Part shown: positions 34,115 to 43,127 of the stretch, in pieces
Layout of the letters: each line of letters begins with the position of its first letter
Position numbering within the stretch: position 1 is the stretch's first letter
NCBI RefSeq assembly: GCF_000009905.1
Contig: NC_006177.1
Coordinates: 1,798,001 to 1,862,000, forward strand
Source of the DNA: Symbiobacterium thermophilum IAM 14863
GTDB taxonomy: Bacteria; Bacillota; Sulfobacillia; Symbiobacteriales; Symbiobacteriaceae
Direction of reading: 5' to 3'
Length of the DNA stretch: 64,000 nt
Translations under genes and position numbers: made by a program
The notes under the pieces: model-generated
Seen by the model: the letters and a program-made list of their open reading frames with translations, nothing else
Databases searched by the model: none
Told to the model about the DNA's origin: nothing

Positions 34115-34195
34115 ATGGACAACGCGGGGAAAGCCGGCAAACCGGCCTTCCTGGCTGTTCGCGTGCGGCGCGGAGCCCACCTCCGGAGCGCCTGA
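34115..34195 (+). CDS. 26-residue leader ORF upstream of lysC
   Basis: ATG 34115 follows AGGGGGTG with six-base spacing. The frame encodes a short basic peptide (M-D-N-A-G-K-A-G-K-P-A-F) and stops at 34195, 42 bases before lysC. It contains a 10-bp hairpin with one mismatch. Its end carries CCTCCG (34180-34185), complementary to CGGAGG (34219-34224) in the lysC ribosome binding site. A translational attenuator is a reasonable guess; a functional microprotein is the alternative. Confidence 0.5.
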   Translation: MDNAGKAGKPAFLAVRVRRGAHLRSA

Positions 34196-34237
34196 CCTCG
34201 CATCGCTACGCTGGGTAACGGAGGAGGAGGGGCGCTC

Positions 34238-35503
34238 TTGGGTCTTGTCGTGCAGAAGTTCGGCGGCTCCTCGGTGGCTACCGCCGAGAAGTACCGCCGC
34301 GTGGCCAGGCGGATCGCCTGGAAGAAGAGGCAGGGAAATGACGTCGTCGTCGTGGTCAGCGCCCCCGGAGACATGACGGACGATCTGATTGAACGCGCCC
34401 GGTCCATCACGGACCGGCCGTCGGCCCGTGAGATGGACGTGCTGCTGGCCACCGGGGAGCAGATCTCGATCGCGCTGCTCACGATGGCCCTCCACGAACT
34501 GGGCGTCGACGCGGTATCGCTCACGGGGCCCCAGGCGGGCTTTCAGACCGACGATCATCACCGGGCCGCGCGGATCGTGAACATCGACACCGCCCGCATC
34601 CGGCGGGAGCTGGCCGCCGGCCGGGTGGTCATCGTCGCCGGGTTCCAGGGGATGGACGACCACGGCGACATCACCACGCTGGGGCGCGGCGGCTCGGACG
34701 CCTCCGCGATCGCCCTGGCCGCCTACCTGAGCGCCGACCAGTGCCAGATCTTCACGGACGTGGACGGCGTGTACTCCGCCGACCCGCGCATCGTGCCCAC
34801 CGCCCGGCGGCTGGACGAGATCTCCTACGACGAGGTCCTCGAACTGGCCGCGGCGGGCGCACAGGTGATGCAGCTGCGTTCCGTCGAGCTGGCCAAGCAG
34901 TACGGCGTGGAGTTTGAGGTCCTCAGTTCCCTCGCCCCACTGCCCGACGAGGGCGGCGAGGAGCGTGGCACGAAGGTGGTGGCGAAGTTGAGCCCGAACA
35001 ACCATCGCATCGTCTCCGGCGTGGCCGTCGACTCCAAGGTGGCCCACATCACGCTGCTGGGGCTGCCCGACCGGCCGGGCGTGGCGTATCGCGCCTTCAA
35101 GGCCCTGGGCGACGCCCGCATCAACCTGGACATGATCGTGCAGTCGGCGGGCACCGGCTGCGGCAACGGCCCCACCGCGGACATCTCGTTTACCTGTGCC
35201 CGGGACGACCTGGAAACCGCGCTGGAGGTCTGCAACCGGCTGTTGCCGGAGTTTCCCGGGGCCCGTGTGGTGTACGACACCGACGTGGCCAAGGTGTCCA
35301 TCGTGGGTTCCGGCGTCGCCTCCAACTACGGCGTCGCGGCCAGGATGTTCGAGGCACTGGCGGAGAAGGACATCAACATCGAGCTGATCACCGGCTCGGA
35401 GATCAAGATTTCGTGCCTGGTGCGGGCTTCGCGGGCGATGGAGGCCGTGCGGGCGGTACATGACAAGTTCGAACTGGGCGATGTGGCGCCCATCGTGCAG
35501 TGA
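34238..35503 (+). CDS. lysC: Aspartate kinase
   Basis: Phosphorylates aspartate at the entry to lysine, threonine, methionine and diaminopimelate synthesis. 421 residues. N-terminal V-Q-K-F-G-G-S-S, the G-R-G-G-S-D-A-S-A active-site region, V-D-G-V-Y-S-A-D-P-R, and two C-terminal ACT domains for feedback control. The TTG start at 34238 has GAGGAGG in front. No lysine riboswitch is present; control may lie in the leader ORF region. It is next to metX but has its own promoter and terminator. Confidence 0.94.
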   Translation: MGLVVQKFGGSSVATAEKYRRVARRIAWKKRQGNDVVVVVSAPGDMTDDLIERARSITDRPSAREMDVLLATGEQISIALLTMALHELGVDAVSLTGPQAGFQTDDHHRAARIVNIDTARIRRELAAGRVVIVAGFQGMDDHGDITTLGRGGSDASAIALAAYLSADQCQIFTDVDGVYSADPRIVPTARRLDEISYDEVLELAAAGAQVMQLRSVELAKQYGVEFEVLSSLAPLPDEGGEERGTKVVAKLSPNNHRIVSGVAVDSKVAHITLLGLPDRPGVAYRAFKALGDARINLDMIVQSAGTGCGNGPTADISFTCARDDLETALEVCNRLLPEFPGARVVYDTDVAKVSIVGSGVASNYGVAARMFEALAEKDINIELITGSEIKISCLVRASRAMEAVRAVHDKFELGDVAPIVQ

Positions 35504-35517
35504 CGGCGGCTGATGCG

Positions 35518-35549
35518 GGCGGCGGGTCCCACGCATGGGACCCGCCGCC
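35518..35549 (+). terminator. Terminator after lysC
   Basis: A perfect 14-bp stem (35518-35531 with 35536-35549) with the loop CGCA, starting 15 bases after the stop. Confidence 0.78.
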
Positions 35550-35715
35550 GGTCCGTTCCTGTCCTGCGACGGGGGCTGCAAGGCGCACGGGGCGTCGCCC
35601 TCCCGAGTGCTAACGACTCCGGACTCGCCGGACCGGAGGAATGTGGTACGGGGCCGTTGAAATCCTTTCCATTGGCGCGATCGCACACGCGCCGTAGCCT
35701 TGGGAGGTGGATGAG

Positions 35716-36186
35716 ATGGGTGAACTGCTGACGCCCGCGTCGCTGCTGGAGATGATGGAAGGCAATCGCAGGCTGACGCTGCGGGTCATCGAGGCGTTCC
35801 CGGAGGAGGAGCTGTTCCACTTCAAGGCCGCGGAGGCGATGCGACCCTTCTCCGAAATGGTCGTGGAGTTCCTGGAGATCGAGGAAGCGTACATCCGGGG
35901 GATCGTCACGGGCGAGTGGGTGCTCCGAGCGCCCGAGGGGCTCGACACCAAGCAGAAGCTCCTGGACGCGTGCGCAGCCGTGCGCCAGCGGACCCGTGAG
36001 CTTTGGCCCCAGATCACCGTCGAGCGGCTGCTGACCGAGGAGCGCGACAACCTGTTCGGCCCTCAGCCGCAGACCAACCTCAGCCGGCTGATCTACGCCC
36101 TGGAGAATGAGATTCACCACCGGGGCCAGGGGTACACCTACCTGCGCATGCTGGGCATCCAGCCTCCGCCGTTCTACGTGCGGTAA
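35716..36186 (+). CDS. DinB-like four-helix metalloprotein
   Basis: About 156 residues of the DinB/YfiT superfamily, four-helix-bundle proteins that usually hold a metal with three His and are often thiol transferases. H-F-K-A-A-E-A-M, then E-N-E-I-H-H-R-G-Q-G-Y-T-Y-L-R-M-L-G-I, which is the typical C-terminal His motif. ATG 35716 follows GGGAGG by eight bases. Single-gene unit with its own terminator. Substrate unknown. Confidence 0.72.
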   Translation: MGELLTPASLLEMMEGNRRLTLRVIEAFPEEELFHFKAAEAMRPFSEMVVEFLEIEEAYIRGIVTGEWVLRAPEGLDTKQKLLDACAAVRQRTRELWPQITVERLLTEERDNLFGPQPQTNLSRLIYALENEIHHRGQGYTYLRMLGIQPPPFYVR

Positions 36187-36206
36187 ACCTCCGGCAGAAA
36201 GGCCGC

Positions 36207-36240
36207 GGGCCGACCGGGAGCCACCGGTCGGCCCTTCTTC
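36207..36240 (+). terminator. Terminator after the DinB-like gene
   Basis: A perfect 11-bp stem (36207-36217 with 36224-36234) with a six-base loop, followed by TTCTTC. It also separates this gene from the convergent operon. Confidence 0.8.
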
Positions 36241-36269
36241 GTGCGCCCCTGCTGGAACCCGCGGGCTGG

Positions 36270-37526
36270 TCAGAGCCCCTGCATGAGGAACGCGACGACG
36301 CTGGCCAGGATCATGCCGGGGGCGTTGCGCTTCGCCACCTCTATCGGGCTCACGCCCGCGATGCCGGAGACGATGATGGCCGCGCCCGCGACGGGACTCA
36401 TGGAGCGGCCAAGGGAGCCGGCCAGGGAGGCCAGCGTCCCCAGCTTGGGGATGGTCAGGCCGAAGCTGGCGGCATGGGGGGTGACGGCCTCGTTGAAGGC
36501 TATGGTGGCGGCGTCACCGGATCCGCTGAGGATGGCCACCAGGAAGGGGCCCCACGTCCCCGCGGCCCCGATCGCGCCCCTGGCCCCGGTGGCCGCGTTC
36601 AACAGCAGGTCGATGAGGCCCACCTGGGTCAGCCCCGCGGCGAACACGCCCGCGGCGATGATGATGCCGATGACGTCGCCGTACGCCTTGCCCATGCCGT
36701 CGAAGAAGGACTTGGTCACCTCGGCGGGGTTCATACGGGTCACGAGCAGGGCGAGAATGGTGCCGATGAGCATGCACGCGGGCACGGTGAGCCTCCAGTT
36801 CTTCATCGCCGGCACCGTCGCGCCCAGCACCAGCAGCACCAGGGGAACGATCGGGACCAGGGCATAAAGGGGGTTGGGCCGGAATTGCGGGGATTCGGTC
36901 ACGGTCTCAGAGGCGTGCCCGCGGTCCTCCCGGCGGAGGAACGCCAGGATGGTCAGGACGCCGGCGCCGATCAGGCCGGTGACCACCGTCGCCGGCGTGA
37001 CCGTGGCGATGGTGTCCACCACCGAGGCGCCGGACATCTCGGCGACCATCACGATGTGGGAGCTGCCGGGGCTGAGCACGGAGCCGAAGGTGCCCGCGAG
37101 CACGGCGGCCGCGGCCACCGCCGGGTGGACGCCGGCGGCCATCAGGACCGGGATCATCACCGCCCCCACGGCGGCGGCGCAGCCCGCCGCGCTGGGCAGG
37201 GCGATGTTGATCAGGAAGGTGGCGATGGTGGTCGCCGGGATCAGGATCGCCCGCGCCCGCGCGACGGTGTTGGCGACCGCGTGGACCAGGTGCTGGTCGC
37301 ACTGGGTCAGCTTCATCACGTAGGCGAATCCCATGACCGAGCAGATGGCGCTGATCAGGCCGGCGTTGGTCATCGACTTCTGGAACTGGCTGAAGGCCTC
37401 CATCGGCTTCAGGGCGATGAGCGCCATCAGCAGGCCGGCGGTGAACAGCACCAGGCGGGTCTCGTACCGCTTCAGGATCGCGTAGACGGTGAGGATGACG
37501 ATGAGCACGCCAACCCACGGCAACAT
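36270..37526 (-). CDS. DcuC-family dicarboxylate carrier
   Basis: 418-residue carrier with about 12 helices. It matches the anaerobic C4-dicarboxylate (DcuC) group of the ion transporter superfamily, with Ser/Gly-rich re-entrant segments such as L-S-P-G-S-S-H-I-V-M-V and L-S-G-S-G-D-A-A-T-I-A-F-N-E. ATG 37526 follows GGGGGAG. It is the last gene of an operon behind two M20 peptidases, so its cargo may be their substrate or product, for example an acyl-amino acid or peptide, rather than succinate. Confidence 0.75.
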   Translation of the reverse strand: MLPWVGVLIVILTVYAILKRYETRLVLFTAGLLMALIALKPMEAFSQFQKSMTNAGLISAICSVMGFAYVMKLTQCDQHLVHAVANTVARARAILIPATTIATFLINIALPSAAGCAAAVGAVMIPVLMAAGVHPAVAAAAVLAGTFGSVLSPGSSHIVMVAEMSGASVVDTIATVTPATVVTGLIGAGVLTILAFLRREDRGHASETVTESPQFRPNPLYALVPIVPLVLLVLGATVPAMKNWRLTVPACMLIGTILALLVTRMNPAEVTKSFFDGMGKAYGDVIGIIIAAGVFAAGLTQVGLIDLLLNAATGARGAIGAAGTWGPFLVAILSGSGDAATIAFNEAVTPHAASFGLTIPKLGTLASLAGSLGRSMSPVAGAAIIVSGIAGVSPIEVAKRNAPGMILASVVAFLMQGL

Positions 37527-37614
37527 GTGCGAACACTCCCCCTTGCTGCGTCTCCTGCACAGATCATCGTCCCGGCGCGACCGGCCCCCACGCCTGTGTC
37601 ACGGTTCCCCTCCC

Positions 37615-38733
37615 TCAGGCCGAGGCGTACTCGGCGATCAGGGCGAACACCACGTCCGCAATCCGCTCCAGCTCAGCGACCTCCAGGCTCTCCTGGAGGC
37701 TGTGGGCGCCCCGGTAGCCCGTGCCCAGATTGCACGCGGGAATGCCCCGGGTGTTGAAGACGTTGGCGTCGCTGCCTCCGCCTGTGGCCTTCAGGACCGG
37801 CGTCAGGCCGGCCCGGCGGATGGCGGCGGAGGCCCGCTGGATCACCCGGTCGTCGGGGCGGAGGTTAACCGGGCCGTAGGCGAACTGGACATCGGCCTCC
37901 ACCCTGGCGCCGAACTCGGCGGCCGTGCGCTCGAAGATCTCGGTCATGTGCCGGACCTGCGCCTCCATCTTCTCGGTCACCAGCGAGCGCACATCGCCCT
38001 GCATCTCGAAGGTCTCCATGACGATGTTGGTCGCGGCGCCGCCCCGGGCAATCCCCAGATTGGCCGTCGTCTCCGCGTCGATGCGACCCAGCTTCATCCG
38101 GGTGAGCGCATGCGCCGCCACCACCAGGGCGTTGATGCCCTTCTCCGGCTCCACGCCGCCGTGGGCGGCCTTGCCGATCACCCGGTAGGTCACCTTGGTC
38201 TGGGCCGGTGCCTGGTTGACGATCGACCCGACCGGCGTGGACGAGTCGATGATGTACGCCTCCCGGGCGGAGAGGAGGGAGAAGTCCAGGTTCTTGGAGC
38301 CGTTCAGGCCGCCCTCCTCGGCGATGGTGAAGACCACCTCCAGGTCGGGCATGTCCATTCCCTGCTCGATGGCCCGCTGGACGCCCTCCAGGATGGCCGC
38401 CAGGCCGGCGGCGTCATCGGCCCCCAGGATCGTCGTACCGTCGCTGGTGATCACCCCGTCCTTGATCTGCGGCTTGATGCCGGTTCCGGGGGAGACCCGG
38501 TCCATGTGCGCGCACAGCAGGAGCGGCGCCGATCCCCGGTTGCCCTTGCGTTTGGCGATCAGGTTGCCGGTCTCGCCGCCGATCCGTTCGCCGGCCTCGT
38601 CCCGCTGCACGGAAAAGCCCATGGCCCGGAGCCGCGCCTCCAACAGGTCGGCCATCCGGCCCTCTCGCTTCGTCTGAGTGTCCGTGGTCACCAGAGTCAG
38701 AAACGTGTCCAGCAGACGGGTGCGCTCGGTCAT
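37615..38733 (-). CDS. M20 peptidase, PepT-like
   Basis: 372-residue zinc peptidase of the tripeptidase T group. Metal ligands H-M-D (L-C-A-H-M-D-R), D in G-A-D-D-A-A-G-L-A, catalytic E-E in T-I-A-E-E-G-G, D in Y-I-I-D-S-S, and His near the end (G-A-H-S-L-Q-E-S). The dimerisation domain holds K-A-A-H-G-G-V-E-P. ATG 38733 follows GAGGTGA. It lies six bases after the abgA-like gene, so translation is probably coupled. Cytoplasmic, cleaving short peptides. Confidence 0.82.
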   Translation of the reverse strand: MTERTRLLDTFLTLVTTDTQTKREGRMADLLEARLRAMGFSVQRDEAGERIGGETGNLIAKRKGNRGSAPLLLCAHMDRVSPGTGIKPQIKDGVITSDGTTILGADDAAGLAAILEGVQRAIEQGMDMPDLEVVFTIAEEGGLNGSKNLDFSLLSAREAYIIDSSTPVGSIVNQAPAQTKVTYRVIGKAAHGGVEPEKGINALVVAAHALTRMKLGRIDAETTANLGIARGGAATNIVMETFEMQGDVRSLVTEKMEAQVRHMTEIFERTAAEFGARVEADVQFAYGPVNLRPDDRVIQRASAAIRRAGLTPVLKATGGGSDANVFNTRGIPACNLGTGYRGAHSLQESLEVAELERIADVVFALIAEYASA

Positions 38734-38739
38734 CACAGG

Positions 38740-40062
38740 TCACCTCTTCCGGGAGTTTTGCGGGATGCCGCCCCCGGCCAGCCGCAGCACGGCCCGGGCC
38801 ATCACCTCCACGCCGATCGGCAGGGCCCGCTCGTCAAAGTCGAACCGGGAATCGTGATGAGGGGCCGCGATCTGCGTGCCGATCATCATGTAGACCGCCT
38901 TGCCGCCCCGCCTCTGCACGCGGTCCATCATCCAGGCGAAGTCCTCGCTGCCTCCCAGGTCGCCGGCAGGCAGGATCCTGGTCACCGAAGGCGTCTCCGC
39001 GGCGGCCCGGGCGACGACCTCGGCCAGGTCAGGGTCGCTGGCGCCGCCTGCGGCACTGCCTATCGGCAGGATCTCCACCTGCACGCCGTGCATTGCGGCG
39101 GCCGCCCGGATAATGCGCTCCGCCTCCTCCCGCATGTAGGCGTCGATCGCCGTCGTCTCGCCGCGCGTCTCCAGCTTCATGACCGCGCGGGCGGGGATGA
39201 CGTTGCGGCCGGATCCGGCCTGCAGCACGCCCACGTTGATCCGGGACGCGCCTTTGGAGTGGCGGGCGATCGCGTGCAGGTTGAGGGCGGCCGCGGCGGC
39301 GGCCAGCAGGGCGTTTCGGCCGGCCTCCGGGGCCGCTCCCGCATGGGAGGGGACGCCCGTGAAGACCGCGTCCAGCTTCGAAGTGGCCAGGAAGCCGCCC
39401 GCGCCGGCGATCACCGTGCCGACCTCGGTCGCGGCGAAGCCCAGGTGCGCGCCCAGCAGGTAGTCCACGTCGTCGCAGACCCCGGCCTCCACCATGGCCC
39501 GGGCGCCGCGGACGCCCTCCTCGGCGGGCTGGAAGAGCAGCTTGACGGTGCCGCGCAGCTCGTCCTTCAGGTCAGCCAGGACGGCGGCCACCCCCAGCCC
39601 GATGGCCGTGTGGCCGTCGTGGCCACAGGCGTGCATGGCCCCCGGATTGCGGGAGGCGAAGCCCTCCCGGTTCGGCCGGTGGCCGGGGTCATCCGTCTCG
39701 GTCACGTCCAGGGCGTCCATGTCGAACCGGAGGGCGACGGTGGGACCCTCGCCGCAGCGGAGCACGCCGACGACGGCGGTGAAGCCCCCGGCCATCCGGC
39801 GGACCACCTCCGGGTCGGCTCCCTGGGCGACGGCGCGCTCCAGGTGCCGGTCCAGCTCCTCCCGGGGCGGCAGGCCCGCCATGTGGTCCGGGCTCAGCAC
39901 CTCGGGGCCGTAGCGGACTTCGTAACCCAGGGCGCTGAGCCGCTGCACCACCAGCGCCGCGGTGCGGAACTCCGTCCAGCCGCTCTCCGCGTGTGCGTGC
40001 AGGTCGCGGCGCACCCGGACGAGGTCCGGAGCCAGTTGCTGGACGCGGGTTGAAATGTCCAC
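38740..40062 (-). CDS. M20D amidohydrolase, AbgA-like
   Basis: 440-residue metal-dependent amidohydrolase most like the p-aminobenzoyl-glutamate hydrolase subunit A and IAA-amino acid hydrolases. R-R-D-L-H-A-H-A-E-S-G-W-T-E-F, A-L-R-F-D-M-D-A-L, A-C-G-H-D-G-H-T-A-I (metal Cys/His), Q-P-A-E-E-G. GTG 40062 sits behind GAAGGAGGTGT. The M20 partner gene follows, but it is PepT-like and not AbgB-like. First gene of a three-gene operon ending with a DcuC-type carrier. Confidence 0.8.
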   Translation of the reverse strand: MDISTRVQQLAPDLVRVRRDLHAHAESGWTEFRTAALVVQRLSALGYEVRYGPEVLSPDHMAGLPPREELDRHLERAVAQGADPEVVRRMAGGFTAVVGVLRCGEGPTVALRFDMDALDVTETDDPGHRPNREGFASRNPGAMHACGHDGHTAIGLGVAAVLADLKDELRGTVKLLFQPAEEGVRGARAMVEAGVCDDVDYLLGAHLGFAATEVGTVIAGAGGFLATSKLDAVFTGVPSHAGAAPEAGRNALLAAAAAALNLHAIARHSKGASRINVGVLQAGSGRNVIPARAVMKLETRGETTAIDAYMREEAERIIRAAAAMHGVQVEILPIGSAAGGASDPDLAEVVARAAAETPSVTRILPAGDLGGSEDFAWMMDRVQRRGGKAVYMMIGTQIAAPHHDSRFDFDERALPIGVEVMARAVLRLAGGGIPQNSRKR

Positions 40063-40188
40063 GGGTAACACCTCCTTCAACCAGGATTATACGTCACCGC
40101 TGGCGTTTGCGAAAGCCCGGGGGAAGGTGTGCGACGGTGGACCGAGAGGCGCCGGGCCGCTGCGTCCCGGAGGGCCCAACGCCCCGGG

Positions 40189-41202
40189 TCAGCGCACCGC
40201 GGTCTTGAAGACCCGGAAGAGCAACCACAGCGAGGGCAGCAGCACCAGCAGGCCGAAGGGCAGCGTCTGGAGCACGAACCGGGCGGAGGGGCCGGAGGCC
40301 GCCGCGCCGTGGAACGTGACGTCCGGGTAGATGAGGTAGGGCCACTGGCCGAGGGCCCAGCCGGTGAGCAGGAGGATCACCTGCCCGACGGCGGAGACCC
40401 GGGCGACCAGGTAGCGCCGGGTGTAGATGGCCGCAGCCGACAGCACGGCCAGGGCTGCGCCCGCCAGCAGCAGGGGGCCGGCGCGCGGCTGCGAAAAGTG
40501 CGCCCAGAGCTGGGGCATCCCGGTGGGCAGGAGCGGCAGGAGCGCCGCCGCCAGGAGAGCCAGCACGACCCCGGATCCGAGCGCCCGGCGCCGGAAGTCT
40601 TCCTGCAGATCGCCGCGCGTCTCCACCGTGAGGAAGACGGCTGCGAGGTATGCGCACATGGCCACCGTGAGGAAGCCCATCATCACGGAGACCGGGCTGA
40701 ACCAGGTCCGGCCCGGGTCCACCTGGACGACGCCGCCGGCGCCCACCCGGATCCCCCCGCCGGAGACGGCGGCTGCGGCCAGCCCCAGCAGGAAGGGCGT
40801 GACGGCCGACGCACCGCCGAAGACGGGGCTCCAGACCCGCCACTGGCGGGAGTCGACGGAGGCGCCGGCCCGGAAGGCGAAGGCCGCCCCCCGGAGGACG
40901 ATGCCCACCAGGACCAGGTGGAACAGCCCGAAGAAGGCGATGCCCAGGGCTCGGTACCCGGTGGGGAACACCGTAAACAGGATGACGATAACGAAGATCA
41001 GCCACACGTGGTTGGCCTCCCAGACAGGACCCATCGCCTTGGCGATGGCCTGGCGGTGCTGCTCCCGCCGGGGGCCGGTGGCGAGCAGGTCCCAGATGCC
41101 GCCGCCGAAGTCCGCCCCGCCCAGGACCGCGTAGGCCATGAGGGCCAGCAGCATCACCCCTGCGACGCCTGCCACGGGGTCCAGTCCCAGCCAGGGTTCC
41201 AT
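40189..41202 (-). CDS. cydB: Cytochrome bd oxidase subunit II
   Basis: 337-residue membrane subunit of a bd-type quinol oxidase. N-terminal A-V-L-G-G-A-D-F-G-G-G-I-W-D-L, then G-P-V-W-E-A-N-H-V-W-L, both typical of CydB, and about eight helices. ATG 41202 lies 20 bases behind cydA with an AGGAGG-like site. No cydDC transporter genes are nearby. It works with CydA to reduce oxygen to water. Confidence 0.92.
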   Translation of the reverse strand: MEPWLGLDPVAGVAGVMLLALMAYAVLGGADFGGGIWDLLATGPRREQHRQAIAKAMGPVWEANHVWLIFVIVILFTVFPTGYRALGIAFFGLFHLVLVGIVLRGAAFAFRAGASVDSRQWRVWSPVFGGASAVTPFLLGLAAAAVSGGGIRVGAGGVVQVDPGRTWFSPVSVMMGFLTVAMCAYLAAVFLTVETRGDLQEDFRRRALGSGVVLALLAAALLPLLPTGMPQLWAHFSQPRAGPLLLAGAALAVLSAAAIYTRRYLVARVSAVGQVILLLTGWALGQWPYLIYPDVTFHGAAASGPSARFVLQTLPFGLLVLLPSLWLLFRVFKTAVR

Positions 41203-41222
41203 GGCGTGCCCACCTCCTTTCG

Positions 41223-42515
41223 TCACTCGTGCCGCAGCCGGTTGAGCAGCAGGACGAGGGCCGCCGCCAGCGCGGCGTAAAGCGCCGTGAACCCCGCCAT
41301 CGACAGGGCCATGGTGCTGCCTGAAGGCGTGACCGCGTCGGCCGTCAGCATCACCTTCCAGATGGTCCAGGGCTGCCGGCCGGTCTCGCTGACGATCCAG
41401 CCCGCCTCCAGGGCCAGGTATCCCAACGGCGAGGAAAGGACCAGCAGCCACAGCAGCCTCCGGTCCCGGGGCACCTGCTCCGGCCGGCGCCACCGGACCC
41501 AGGCGTAGTACAGGCCCACCAACACCATGGCGATGCCGGCTCCCACCATGAGCTGGAAGGAGATGTGCACCAGCGGCACATTGGGCCACTCCTGCCGGGG
41601 AACCCGGTCAAGCCCCGCCACCTCGGCGTCCAGCCGCCCGTAGGCCAGAAAAGAGAGGAGTCCCGGCACCGCCACGGCGCAGCAGACCGTTCCTTCCTCC
41701 GGGTTCGGCAGGCCGCCGATCAGGAGCGGCGCCCGCGCCTGGGTGACGAAGAGCGCCTCCATCGCCGCCAGCTTCTCCGGCTGGTGGCGGGCCACCACCT
41801 TGGCGGACAGGTCCCCGGTCAGCGGCATGGTGACCGCGGCGATGAGCCCCATGGCGAGGGCGATGCGGAGGGCCTTCTGCCGCAGCGGGTCGCCGCGCCC
41901 CCGGAGCATGCCCCAGGCGTACACGCCGGCGACGGCGTAGCCCGTGGCCGCGTAACAGGCGATGGTGGAGTGGACGGCCATGACCGGCCAGTGCGGGTTG
42001 ACGAACACGGTCCAGGGGTTCATGGCCTCCGGATTGCTCTGGAGCAGGTCGACGCCCACAGGGTTCTGCTGCCAGGCGTTGGCCGCCGTGACCAGGAAGG
42101 AGGAGGCCGCGCCGCTGACCGCCACCGCGACGGCGGTGAGCCAGTGCGCCACGGGGCGCATCCGCTCCCGCCCATACAGGTACAGGCCGATGAAGATGGC
42201 CTCCGTGAAGAAGGCGTAGCCCTCCAGCGTGAAAGCCGGACCAACGGTGGAGCCGGCGAAGTGCATGAACTCGGGCCAGAGGAGCCCCAGCTCGAACGCG
42301 ATGCCCGTGCCGCTCACGGCGCCGATGGCGAAGAGCACGGCGGTGGCCCGGGCCCAGGTCTTGGCCAGTCGTTCGTAGTCCCGGTCCCGGGTGCGCAGGT
42401 GCAGGTAGTCGGCTGTTGCGAGCAGGGCCGGCATGCCGACTCCGAGGGCGGCGAAGATCATGTGGAAGAAGAGGGAGTAGGCCATCTGGAACCGTGCGGC
42501 GTCGAGATGGGACAC
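41223..42515 (-). CDS. cydA: Cytochrome bd oxidase subunit I
   Basis: 430-residue heme-bearing subunit with the short quinol loop, as in Firmicutes and cyanide-insensitive oxidases. His18 (heme ligand), the second heme His in M-A-V-H-S-T-I-A, the Q-loop start G-D-L-S-A-K-V-V-A-R-H-Q-P-E-K-L-A-A-M-E, and G-W-I-V-S-E-T-G-R-Q-P-W are all present. Together with cydB it gives a high-affinity oxygen-reducing terminal oxidase in the membrane. Confidence 0.93.
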   Translation of the reverse strand: MSHLDAARFQMAYSLFFHMIFAALGVGMPALLATADYLHLRTRDRDYERLAKTWARATAVLFAIGAVSGTGIAFELGLLWPEFMHFAGSTVGPAFTLEGYAFFTEAIFIGLYLYGRERMRPVAHWLTAVAVAVSGAASSFLVTAANAWQQNPVGVDLLQSNPEAMNPWTVFVNPHWPVMAVHSTIACYAATGYAVAGVYAWGMLRGRGDPLRQKALRIALAMGLIAAVTMPLTGDLSAKVVARHQPEKLAAMEALFVTQARAPLLIGGLPNPEEGTVCCAVAVPGLLSFLAYGRLDAEVAGLDRVPRQEWPNVPLVHISFQLMVGAGIAMVLVGLYYAWVRWRRPEQVPRDRRLLWLLVLSSPLGYLALEAGWIVSETGRQPWTIWKVMLTADAVTPSGSTMALSMAGFTALYAALAAALVLLLNRLRHE

Positions 42516-42644
42516 GCGGGTACCTCCCGAGCGAGTTCTGGGGGTGGCAGCCTGACCACCATCTGGCGCAGGGGGCGCACCGATCCGGCCTTGCGCACCG
42601 ACCGAAACTTGTGCGACAATATAATGGAATCAGGGGGTGGCGAC

Positions 42645-42911
42645 ATGAAGGAGCAGATCACCCGGACCGAGGTCTACAGCCCGTCGGGCCGGCTGTATTA
42701 CATCGACGTGTCCGACGCGGGCTACGTGTGCGTCTACGACGCGGACGGGCGCCGGATGCTGCGCGTGAACCTGAAGGGCATCAGCGCGAAGGCGATGGTC
42801 AAGCGGATCCGGGAGAACATCGAGACCGGCGCCCCGGCCTACCTGGCTGGCTGGCCCCCCAAGGACGTCGACCGGATCCTGACCCAGCACGCCATCGCCT
42901 GCGAGCGGTAA
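42645..42911 (+). CDS. Small hypothetical protein, 88 residues
   Basis: A compact soluble protein with an apparent beta-rich N-terminal half (S-G-R-L-Y-Y-I-D-V-S-D-A-G-Y-V-C-V-Y-D) and helical C-terminal half (A-K-A-M-V-K-R-I-R-E-N-I-E). CAGGGGGTGG precedes ATG 42645, and TATAAT at 42620-42625 may be its -10. Divergent from cydA. No family recognised and no signal peptide. Ends at a hairpin. Confidence 0.65.
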   Translation: MKEQITRTEVYSPSGRLYYIDVSDAGYVCVYDADGRRMLRVNLKGISAKAMVKRIRENIETGAPAYLAGWPPKDVDRILTQHAIACER

Positions 42912-42939
42912 TCTCAGTGACAAACAGGACCTGCCACGG

Positions 42940-42960
42940 GGCGCTGCCGCAGGCAGCGCC
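42940..42960 (+). terminator. Terminator after the 88-residue gene
   Basis: A perfect 9-bp stem (42940-42948 with 42952-42960) with a three-base loop. The following T content is low. Confidence 0.55.
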
Positions 42961-43043
42961 CTCTGCGCGCGCCGCGGCTTCTCCCCGCAAGTCTGCCCAT
43001 CGCGCGTGCCGCATCATTCTCCCGGACGGTCGGGGCGCCCTCC

Positions 43044-43072
43044 TTGCCAAAGATTGCCCTGTTCGGTACAAT
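43044..43072 (+). promoter_or_regulatory. ndk promoter
   Basis: TTGCCA (43044-43049) and TACAAT (43067-43072) with a 17-base spacer, 56 bases before the ndk start. Confidence 0.65.
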
Positions 43073-43127
43073 CACTTCGGCAACTTCTGGGGGAGCGTCC
43101 CACGTCATGAAAGGGGATTGGACACGC

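Noticed and set aside
34026-34237. A lysine riboswitch before lysC
   Set aside because: None of the conserved L-box segments is present; only the promoter and small leader ORF can be seen.
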